A model generated the notes under the pieces. The model was not told the DNA's origin and ran no database searches. It saw only the letters and a list, made by a program, of their open reading frames with translations. This document shows, in pieces, positions 1 through 5,507 of a DNA stretch of 6,886 nucleotides (position 1 is the stretch's first letter; each line of letters begins with the position of its first letter). Source of the stretch: an uncultured Clostridia bacterium (GTDB lineage: Bacteria > Bacillota > Clostridia > Christensenellales > UBA1242); contig CALDMJ010000203.1 of NCBI GenBank assembly GCA_937914725.1, positions 1 to 6,886 on the forward strand. Reading direction: 5' to 3'. A program made the position numbers and the translations under genes.

Positions 1-708
1 AACAATGTAAAAATGGCTTGTCAAATCATCCCTGTTTTGTGCCCAAATTTTACTTGTTGTTTCGTCTGTAGTATACAAACTTCCAACGTTTTCTTTTATC
101 CTTTCAATTTCACGACGTGAAACCGAAATATTATATTTGTTCTTTAGCGCTTCATAGATACCCAAATCAATTAGTTCCCCGCCAAGGGACAAGCTAATTG
201 CATTAACAACATTTTTAATTGTACACAAACCAATTTCTGTTTTTCCTGCACCAATGTCTACAACTAAATATGTATTATTTATGTTTTCATCAAGCAAAGC
301 CGTCGTTGCCGTCAATTGAGGAACAAGCATAATTGAATAAAAACCCAATTTATGAAGAAGGTCATTAAACTGTTCGCGTTGTGACTTCGTTGAGCACGAC
401 GGAACAGCGAGAATAATCACAACATCCTTGCGCTTATTTTTGTTCCCTATCAAATCGTTAAAAATGCAGTCAAGCATAATTCTTGCAGATTCAAAATCAG
501 CGATTTGCCCATTTTTGATAGGCTGAATTAGTTTTTCATCCGCTTGTAATTCATTGCACATATCATATGCACTTTTGCCATAAGCAATAACTTGACTTTT
601 GCCTTTTCTTAATTTGATCGCAAAAACACTTGGTTCACAATAAACCAAGCCGTTGTTGCTGTCAAATATTTTCGTATTAGATGAGCCCAATTCCAAAGAA
701 ATGGTCAT
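1..708 (-). CDS. divergent MreB-like actin-fold protein (3' end missing)
   Basis: The first 236 residues are present; the frame runs off the left edge. MreB-type proteins polymerise under the membrane and guide cell-wall synthesis in rods. MreB-like blocks are LELGSSNTKIF (5-15, cf. DLGTANT), EPSVFAI (25-31), IQPIKNGQIADFESARIML (61-79, cf. RPLKDGVIADF), VIILAVPS (97-104), LVVDIGAGKTEIGLCTI (148-164) and SLGGELIDLGIYEALKNKYN (174-193). It departs from MreB at key points: the EEP of the catalytic loop reads about VPQ (129-131), the first loop aspartate is Glu6, and DIGGGTTE reads DIGAGKTE. It is probably a divergent paralogue, not the housekeeping MreB. The ATG at 708 has GAGGT five bases upstream, overlapping the stop of the preceding gene, from which it is separated by 8 nt. 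Neighbouring mreC/mreD genes may lie beyond the edge. Confidence 0.85.
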   Translation of the reverse strand, partial: MTISLELGSSNTKIFDSNNGLVYCEPSVFAIKLRKGKSQVIAYGKSAYDMCNELQADEKLIQPIKNGQIADFESARIMLDCIFNDLIGNKNKRKDVVIILAVPSCSTKSQREQFNDLLHKLGFYSIMLVPQLTATTALLDENINNTYLVVDIGAGKTEIGLCTIKNVVNAISLSLGGELIDLGIYEALKNKYNISVSRREIERIKENVGSLYTTDETTSKIWAQNRDDLTSHFYIV

Positions 709-716
709 ATTCTACC

Positions 717-2231
717 TCACAAAATTTCCAAATATTTGTTAAAAGCCTTCTTAAAATTCTTTGCGCCGTGAAGTGCATACTTAATTTCAAAACTAACATC
801 ACTTTCCGTGCAAGTTTTCATTATTACGGAATCCCCCAAAACATCACAAGTCAAGTCAGAAATAGCACCACAACCAGTAATATCTAAACCAATCGCAATT
901 TTCAAAATTGCACTCAAACGCTTCATCGCTTCTAGGTCATTTTCGTCGAGCAAATCTTTGTATCTTACCCAATCAGTCAAACTAAACGAATCAGGATCAA
1001 CATTTTCAGCAATGAACGCCCCTAGCAAAAGTTCTTTGTGTGAAATACCAAAAACAATACTATTTGATATGACATTAAAGCAGTTGCGGTAAAAGTTTTT
1101 AAAGTTTACAACTTCACCACATCTGTACAAAGTTGCTGCAACTCTAAGCGATTTTAAATAAGTGCGAGGCAATTTGTGCAACACCTTCAATTGCTTAAAG
1201 ATTATTATCGCTAAATCGCTCACTTTATTCCCATTCTTCATACTCAAATTGTATTGTGCCTGTAATGCATCCAAACTATATTGCGTAATATCAGGTATTG
1301 GTTTTTCTTGAATATTTGGTATAGTATTGAGAAGTAAAAGTCCTTCTTTCAAGCCGTAAGTCGTGAAATATATATCGTACTCACTTTGTAAATCAAACAC
1401 TGCCCTAAATATCGACATTGCACCTGCAAATACATCTGCGCCTTCTTCCGAAATTCCTTTTATCTTTTTTGTTCCATCAACATCAAGTGTTTCAACAAAC
1501 TTGTATAATTCATCAAATTGATTGTTATCAATTGAGAAATTATGTTCAATATTTACAGGATATTTAGTCTTTTTAGCATATAGTTTGAACAATGAATCAG
1601 ACAAACTGCCCACGCATATGAATTTATATCCCTCAATTAATTCAGGCGTCAAACCATAATCCACAAGTTGTGTTTTAAAGAAATCAACCATTTGTTGGTG
1701 AACTTCAACTGGATCACAATTAGGGCTAACAAACAAATCAGCCAGTGCTTGTGCACCAATTGGAATGCACGCTTGAAACAAAATGTTGCGTCTAAAATAC
1801 TTTACAACATTCGTACAATCTGTTCTAACATCCACGATGACGCCGCGTGGAGCGTCAAGCGAATTAATTGCGCTCAAATATATAGCATTGATTTCTTGGT
1901 CTTGTGGCAAAACATTGAATTTAAAACCACTTGACGACTCAATTTCATCAATAAAACTAACTTGGTTTTTTGCCTTGCTAACAAATTGCATCACGTAAGC
2001 AAACGAATCTTCTACCTTTTGTGACTCGCAAAGTCTTTTAAACATTTTCAAAACTTTAATTACTTCGTTAGTGGTTGTGCTTTTGATTAGCCCACCCTTT
2101 GGCAAATCTTTGACAAGGTCAACGCTTTCTTCAAGCTCATCATAAATATAGAAATATTTATCAACCTCAGCATAAGCAAAGATTAATTTAATACTTTTTT
2201 GGCTTACTAAAACCAAAGCGATTTTTCTCAA
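717..2231 (-). CDS. Ppx/GppA-architecture protein with degenerate active sites
   Basis: The 504-residue product follows the Ppx/GppA (exopolyphosphatase / pppGpp phosphatase) layout: an ASKHA fold in the N-terminal part, then an HD-like helical domain and a C-terminal domain. Alignable blocks are MRKIALVLVSQKSIKLIFAY (1-20), FVSKAKNQVSFIDEI (83-97), VIVDVRTDCTNVV (131-143), GISEEGADVFAGAMSIF (259-275), TYGLKEGLLL (291-300), the HD-like region 335-410 with GISHKELLLGAFIAE, and AILKIAIGLD (441-450). Catalytic signatures are eroded. The first loop, DIGSNS in the family, reads LVSQKS; the second, DIGGGST, reads DVRTDCT; the LHDIG of the HD domain reads LYRCGE. A non-enzymatic, binding or regulatory role is therefore inferred. 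The start codon is TTG, supported by GAGGTG five bases upstream and by alignment of the N terminus; the next methionine is at residue 63. The TGA overlaps the ribosome site of the next gene. Confidence 0.85.
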   Translation of the reverse strand: MRKIALVLVSQKSIKLIFAYAEVDKYFYIYDELEESVDLVKDLPKGGLIKSTTTNEVIKVLKMFKRLCESQKVEDSFAYVMQFVSKAKNQVSFIDEIESSSGFKFNVLPQDQEINAIYLSAINSLDAPRGVIVDVRTDCTNVVKYFRRNILFQACIPIGAQALADLFVSPNCDPVEVHQQMVDFFKTQLVDYGLTPELIEGYKFICVGSLSDSLFKLYAKKTKYPVNIEHNFSIDNNQFDELYKFVETLDVDGTKKIKGISEEGADVFAGAMSIFRAVFDLQSEYDIYFTTYGLKEGLLLLNTIPNIQEKPIPDITQYSLDALQAQYNLSMKNGNKVSDLAIIIFKQLKVLHKLPRTYLKSLRVAATLYRCGEVVNFKNFYRNCFNVISNSIVFGISHKELLLGAFIAENVDPDSFSLTDWVRYKDLLDENDLEAMKRLSAILKIAIGLDITGCGAISDLTCDVLGDSVIMKTCTESDVSFEIKYALHGAKNFKKAFNKYLEIL

Positions 2232-2244
2232 TTTAACACCTCAA

Positions 2245-2412
2245 TTACTCAATCTCAATTGCATTCACAGGGCAAGAGTTTTGGCACGCGCAACATTTAA
2301 TGCAGACGTCTGGATTTATAACAGGCACACCATTCTCATTCATTGTGATTGCACCAACTGGGCAAATTGCAGCACAAGTACCGCACTTAATACATTTTTT
2401 ATTATCTATCAT
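2245..2412 (-). CDS. 2[4Fe-4S] ferredoxin, clostridial type
   Basis: This is a 55-residue electron carrier with two CxxCxxCxxxCP motifs. The first uses Cys7, Cys10, Cys13 and Cys17 (CIKCGTCAAICP); the second uses Cys37, Cys40, Cys43 and Cys47 (CIKCCACQNSCP). All eight cluster ligands are present, and the length equals that of classical clostridial ferredoxins. A ninth cysteine, Cys41, stands where a glycine is usual. No signal peptide or membrane segment is present, so it is cytoplasmic; its redox partner cannot be named from the window. The ATG has AGGAG six bases upstream, and its own promoter precedes it. The TAA is 13 nt before the TTG start of the Ppx/GppA-like gene, whose ribosome site begins two bases after the stop, suggesting one transcript. 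Confidence 0.95.
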   Translation of the reverse strand: MIDNKKCIKCGTCAAICPVGAITMNENGVPVINPDVCIKCCACQNSCPVNAIEIE

Positions 2413-2418
2413 AATAAA

Positions 2419-2423
2419 CTCCT
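2419..2423 (-). promoter_or_regulatory. ribosome binding site of the ferredoxin gene
   Basis: AGGAG lies six bases before the ATG at 2412. It fixes the start of this short gene. It also coincides with the predicted transcription start, so the mRNA may begin on its ribosome binding site. Confidence 0.75.
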
Positions 2424-2428
2424 ATGTA

Positions 2429-2457
2429 AGTATAACACAAATTTTTAAACTTCGCAA
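2429..2457 (-). promoter_or_regulatory. sigma-A-type promoter of the ferredoxin unit
   Basis: Read on the minus strand, a -35 box TTGCGA (2457-2452) is followed by a 17-nt spacer and a -10 box TATACT (2434-2429), preceded by TG one base upstream (an extended -10). This is a near-consensus vegetative promoter in the only substantial gap between yraN and the ferredoxin gene. Transcription would begin near 2424-2422, so the leader before the ATG at 2412 would be only about 10-12 nt, with AGGAG at its very 5' end. The call rests on motif and spacing alone. Confidence 0.65.
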
Positions 2458-2463
2458 TACTTT

Positions 2464-2847
2464 TTAATAAAAAGCATTTTGGAATAGTTGAATTTTATCT
2501 CCCAAAATTTGGACGACATCAAACCGAACATATGCCTCTAGCATATCTGTATGCATCAAATAATACAGGGCAACACGTTTTATTTTTTCTCGCTTGTGCT
2601 TATCAACCGCCTCGTTAGGCAAGCCATATAAAGCAGTTGAACGATATTTTACTTCAACAAAAACCAAAAAATCACCATCCATTGCAATAATGTCGATTTC
2701 GCCGATTCTTATTTTATAATTGGTTTTCACAATTTTATAGCCTTGTTTTTTCAAATACTTTACCGCCAATTTCTCGCCATAATCGCCAATTGCCTTGTTG
2801 GTATGCTTTCCAACGGCTTTGGGCTTCTCAAGTTTCTTGCCAAACAT
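2464..2847 (-). CDS. YraN family (UPF0102) nuclease-fold protein
   Basis: This 127-residue protein belongs to the widespread YraN/UPF0102 family, which has a PD-(D/E)xK nuclease fold similar to Holliday-junction resolvases. Its cellular substrate is not established. Visible signatures are GDYGEKLAVKYLKKQGY (21-37), the core RIGEIDIIAMDG (47-58) and FVEVKYRS (63-70). Asp52, Glu65 and Lys67 would form the metal-binding set, so the active site looks intact. YGLPNEAVDKHKREKI (74-89) is also a family hallmark. A lysine-rich stretch of about 15 residues precedes the conserved part. The ATG overlaps the rbgA stop (TAATG) and has only a weak ribosome site, consistent with translational coupling. In many Clostridia rnhB lies between rbgA and yraN; it is missing here. 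This is the last gene of the translation operon. Confidence 0.93.
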   Translation of the reverse strand: MFGKKLEKPKAVGKHTNKAIGDYGEKLAVKYLKKQGYKIVKTNYKIRIGEIDIIAMDGDFLVFVEVKYRSTALYGLPNEAVDKHKREKIKRVALYYLMHTDMLEAYVRFDVVQILGDKIQLFQNAFY

Positions 2848-3683
2848 TAATCAAGCACCAGTTTCCCTATTCTACCTTTTCTAAAGTCGTCCAAAATTGC
2901 ACGCGCACCACGATTGTAGTCAATTTCTCCACCACGCAAAACGAATCCGCGATTTTTGCAAATTTCATCGAAAATTTCAATCGTTTCAGCAGTATTATCA
3001 ATTTTTAGGTTATACCTAGCGCGCAAAGCATCAAAGTTTTTACCCCTCAAGTCATTGATAAAAGCAAATGCCAATTCCTCGACATCCAAAACATCGTCCT
3101 TAATACTGCCAACATAGGCAAGATTTCTTGCAACCTGTGGATTATCAAAAGCTGGCCACAAAGTCCCCGGGGTATCAAGCAATTCGAAACCGTTTGAGAT
3201 TTTGACCCATTGATTACTCCTTGTAACACCCGGTCTATCACCTGTAACAGTCTTTTTATTCCCGCAAACATTGTTAATCAAAGTACTTTTACCGCTATTT
3301 GGCACACCAATAACCATTAGACGCAAAGGAATATTGACACCCTTATTTCTAAATCGTTCCACTTTACCACGCAACAAACTACCAGCGCTTTCAATAATAG
3401 GCTTTGTAGCGTTAGTAATTGTGCTATTCAAAGCAACAATGGGAATATTTTTCGATTTAAAATATTGTTCAAATCGGCTCAAATCTTCTTTCCCAATCAA
3501 GTCCGCTTTATTTAACACTATTATAACAGGTTTTTCACCAATAATAGTGTCAAACTTAGGATTTAAACAAGAAAATGGAGCACGCGCATCCAAAACATAT
3601 AAAATTGCATCAACAAGTTTTGCATTGTTTTTCATCTCACGCAAAGCTTTGTCCATATGCCCTGGATACCACTGTATAACCAT
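2847..3683 (-). CDS. rbgA: ribosome biogenesis GTPase RbgA (YlqF)
   Basis: RbgA is a circularly permuted GTPase that acts late in assembly of the 50S subunit. The 278-residue product shows the permuted motif order: G4 NKAD at 58-61, then G1 GVPNSGKST at 126-134, the G2-region PGVTR from 151 and G3 DTPGTLWP at 170-177. The N terminus IQWYPGHM contains His9, the residue equivalent to the catalytic histidine of the Bacillus enzyme. The C-terminal part (about 200-278) is the RNA-binding ANTAR-like domain, ending with the RGARAILDDFRKGRIGK segment. The ATG overlaps the trmD stop in a TAATG, with AAAGGGGTGA just upstream in the end of trmD. The TAA in turn overlaps the yraN start. rplS, which normally sits between trmD and rbgA, is not present. 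Confidence 0.97.
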   Translation of the reverse strand: MVIQWYPGHMDKALREMKNNAKLVDAILYVLDARAPFSCLNPKFDTIIGEKPVIIVLNKADLIGKEDLSRFEQYFKSKNIPIVALNSTITNATKPIIESAGSLLRGKVERFRNKGVNIPLRLMVIGVPNSGKSTLINNVCGNKKTVTGDRPGVTRSNQWVKISNGFELLDTPGTLWPAFDNPQVARNLAYVGSIKDDVLDVEELAFAFINDLRGKNFDALRARYNLKIDNTAETIEIFDEICKNRGFVLRGGEIDYNRGARAILDDFRKGRIGKLVLD

Positions 3684-4360
3684 TATTCTTCACCCCTTTC
3701 TAATAAATCAGGACGTACACGTATTGTTTTTTCGATTTGTTTTTCTCTCTTCCATTTATCAACAAGCTGATGATTGCCCGAAAGCAAAACCTCAGGGACT
3801 TCAAGTCCTCTAAAATTAGCCGGACGCGTATACTGAGGATGTTCAAGCAAGTTGTTTTCAAAGCTGTCGTTTGTTGCTGAGTCTTCGTTATGCAAAACAT
3901 TAGGAAGCAAACGAATGACAGCATCCGCTATAACCATTGCAGGCAACTCACCATTTGTCAATACATAGTCGCCAATAGATATTTCTCTATCAACACGTTG
4001 GTCAATCACACGCTGGTCAATACCTTCGTAATGTCCACAAACAAAGATTAAATGTTTCTTTTCTTTCAATTCTTTTGCAATTTTTTGCGTAAAAGGCTCT
4101 CCCGACGGTGTAACGTAAACTACATAAGAGTCTACTGATCTTACGCTGTCAATAGCATCAAACAAAGGTTGCGGCGCCATTAAAAGCCCCTGTCCACCGC
4201 CAAAAACATAATCGTCAACCCTCTTGTGCTTATCAAGTGAAAAATCGCGAATATTCACTGTATTTAGCACGACGATATTATTTTCAATCGCACGACCAAT
4301 AATGCTGCAATTCATCGCGGAAAACATCTCGGGAAAAAGCGTCAAAAAATCAATCTTCAT
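3683..4360 (-). CDS. trmD: tRNA (guanine-N1)-methyltransferase TrmD
   Basis: TrmD is a SPOUT-class, knotted enzyme that transfers a methyl group from S-adenosylmethionine to N1 of G37, next to the anticodon, preventing +1 frameshifting. The start chosen, at 4360, gives MKIDFLTLFPEMF and a 225-residue protein. A longer frame reaches an ATG at 4423, but its extra 21 residues (from MLTSNTRKCLL) lie entirely over rimM and are not TrmD-like. Motifs on the 225-residue numbering: RVDDYVFGGGQGLLM (47-61), GHYEGIDQR (109-117), EISIGDYVLTNGELPA (126-141) for the trefoil-knot cofactor site, and NDSF with Asp165 as the likely catalytic aspartate, then LLEHPQYTRP. Two motif changes are noted: PYGGG reads VFGGG, and TGGELP reads TNGELP. 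AAGGAAG inside rimM is its likely ribosome site. Confidence 0.96.
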   Translation of the reverse strand: MKIDFLTLFPEMFSAMNCSIIGRAIENNIVVLNTVNIRDFSLDKHKRVDDYVFGGGQGLLMAPQPLFDAIDSVRSVDSYVVYVTPSGEPFTQKIAKELKEKKHLIFVCGHYEGIDQRVIDQRVDREISIGDYVLTNGELPAMVIADAVIRLLPNVLHNEDSATNDSFENNLLEHPQYTRPANFRGLEVPEVLLSGNHQLVDKWKREKQIEKTIRVRPDLLERGEE

Positions 4361-4868
4361 CAACGCAAACTTCCTTAAATTTTGGGACGTCAACAAACAT
4401 TTTCTTGTGTTGGACGTCAACACCGCTTACAACACTTGCCAAGAATGGGAACAAAACTTCTTTTCCGTCTTTTTCAATTGTAACAATATCCGCCGAAGAA
4501 AAGTTGTCAACCGCAGCAACTTGTCCCAAATAGGTTTCGCCATTAATCGAAAAGACATCAAGACCAATCAAATCTTGAATGTAAAACTCATCTTCAGGTA
4601 AAACCGCCAACTGAGAATCATCTATATATACATCCTCATTTCGCAATTTTTCAGCAGTGTTAGCATCATCAACATTCTCAAGCTTTGCAACAACAAAATC
4701 ATCTTGGATGCGACATTTTTCAATTGCATATTTTTGGTGTTCTCGCCCTAAATATAAGTGTTCATAAGACAAATAACTATTAATATCTCTAGTATTTGCC
4801 GAAATTTTAACCTCTCCTTTCAATGCTTGAGGCTTCAAAACCTTGCCAATGCAAATAAAGTTATTCAT
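4350..4868 (-). CDS. rimM: ribosome maturation factor RimM
   Basis: RimM binds ribosomal protein uS19 and helps mature the head of the 30S subunit. The 172-residue product has the family's two parts: an N-terminal beta-barrel beginning FICIGKVLKPQALKGEVKI, and a C-terminal PRC-barrel from about residue 95 (EDEFYIQDLIGLDVFS, then a GKEVLFPF segment and KMFVDVPKF at the end). An upstream ATG at 4883 would add five residues (MKVRG), but the ATG at 4868 is preferred: it has AAGGTGAGAGG just before it, while 4883 has no ribosome site. The usual HG(I/L)RGE signature reads QALKGE, losing the His-Gly pair. It overlaps khpA by 8 nt and trmD by 11 nt, so translation is probably coupled. Confidence 0.93.
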   Translation of the reverse strand: MNNFICIGKVLKPQALKGEVKISANTRDINSYLSYEHLYLGREHQKYAIEKCRIQDDFVVAKLENVDDANTAEKLRNEDVYIDDSQLAVLPEDEFYIQDLIGLDVFSINGETYLGQVAAVDNFSSADIVTIEKDGKEVLFPFLASVVSGVDVQHKKMFVDVPKFKEVCVDED

Positions 4869-5106
4869 TCCTCTCACCTTCATTGATTTTTAAAACATAA
4901 TTTTGTTTTTTATTTTTATCAATGCAAGTTACGATTTTGTCGATGGACTTGATTATTTTCCCTTCTTTCCCAATAACTCTACCGACATCGGAATCGTCCA
5001 CTTTTACAAGAAAAATGCCGTTTTTACCGCGATCGAGATATTTTACCTCAACAGTATCGGGGTGCTTGACAAGTTCTTTCAAAATACTTTCAACTATTTC
5101 TACCAT
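4861..5106 (-). CDS. khpA: KH-domain RNA-binding protein KhpA (YlqC family)
   Basis: This is a small single-KH-domain protein of 81 residues. In studied Gram-positive bacteria KhpA pairs with KhpB (Jag/EloR), binds many RNAs and influences cell elongation and division; that is family knowledge, not visible here. The diagnostic feature is the GxxG loop in VGRVIGKEGKIIKSI (GKEG at 46-49), after a beta strand (IFLVKVDDSD) and before the following helix. The N-terminal helix MVEIVESILKELVKHPD is also typical. The start has AAGGG seven bases upstream. The TAA stop lies inside the start of rimM, so the two genes overlap by 8 nt. Its place between rpsP and rimM is the conserved one, although the ylqD gene found here in Bacillus is missing. 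Confidence 0.95.
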   Translation of the reverse strand: MVEIVESILKELVKHPDTVEVKYLDRGKNGIFLVKVDDSDVGRVIGKEGKIIKSIDKIVTCIDKNKKQNYVLKINEGERNE

Positions 5107-5125
5107 TTAAAAACCCTTAAAACTA

Positions 5126-5482
5126 TTATTCTGCGTCGTTGTTAGTTGTTTCTTCGCTTGCGCCTTCAGCACTTTCTTCCACCTTTGCCTTTGGTGCTGG
5201 TGGCATTTGTTTTTCTTTTGGTGTTCTATATGCTGGTCTTTCCAATATCCCATCCCTGACAAGAAGTTCCTTCGCCGTATCAGTTGTTTGTGCCCCAACT
5301 GAAAGCCAGTAATTAATTCTTTCTTTATTCAATTTGATTTCAGCTGGTTCAACCATTGGGTTGTATGTTCCAAGATTTTCAATGCACTTTCCATCTCTTG
5401 CAACTCTTGAATCAGTTGCAACCAATCTGTAGTATGGAGCCTTTTTTGCTCCCATTCTTGTAAGTCTAATTTTAACTGCCAT
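5126..5482 (-). CDS. rpsP: 30S ribosomal protein bS16
   Basis: This is a structural protein of the small ribosomal subunit that binds 16S rRNA early in 30S assembly. The first 80 or so residues of the 118-residue product are a classical bS16: it opens MAVKIRLTRMGAKKAPYYRL, continues with DSR.ARDG and the ENLGTYNP motif around 35-42, and then a LNKERINYWLSVGAQ segment. The remainder, from about residue 85, is an extra tail: a Lys/Pro patch (TPKEKQMPPAPKAK) and then an acidic Ser/Thr/Glu/Asn stretch ending TTNNDAE. bS16 is commonly about 80-90 residues, so this is a C-terminal extension of unknown role. AAGGAGTGA lies eight bases before the ATG. khpA follows after 19 nt. Confidence 0.98.
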   Translation of the reverse strand: MAVKIRLTRMGAKKAPYYRLVATDSRVARDGKCIENLGTYNPMVEPAEIKLNKERINYWLSVGAQTTDTAKELLVRDGILERPAYRTPKEKQMPPAPKAKVEESAEGASEETTNNDAE

Positions 5483-5507
5483 AATATTTTCACTCCTTCA
5501 ATTTTCG

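Noticed and set aside
2413..2463. A possible terminator after yraN
   Set aside because: Only a short AAATTT palindrome is present, without a stable stem or a following T run on the minus strand; the gap is better explained by the promoter.
3271..3813. A 180-codon open frame on the plus strand
   Set aside because: It lies antisense to rbgA and the end of trmD, has no ribosome site or family motif, and is explained by the codon use of the genes opposite.
4361..4423. A 21-residue N-terminal extension of TrmD from the ATG at 4423
   Set aside because: The extra residues overlap the rimM coding region and do not resemble TrmD, whose N terminus begins at the MKIDFLTLFPEMF methionine.
4386..4427. 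Two copies of GACGTCAACA about 30 bases apart (plus strand)
   Set aside because: Both copies encode the VDV residues of two adjacent RimM strands; there is no further copy or array.
4869..4883. A five-residue extension of RimM from the ATG at 4883
   Set aside because: It has no ribosome site, while the ATG at 4868 is preceded by AAGGTGAGAGG.
5107..5298. A 63-codon minus-strand frame inside rpsP
   Set aside because: It is a shifted reading of the rpsP tail with an unlikely Gln/Lys/Asn-rich composition and no start signal.
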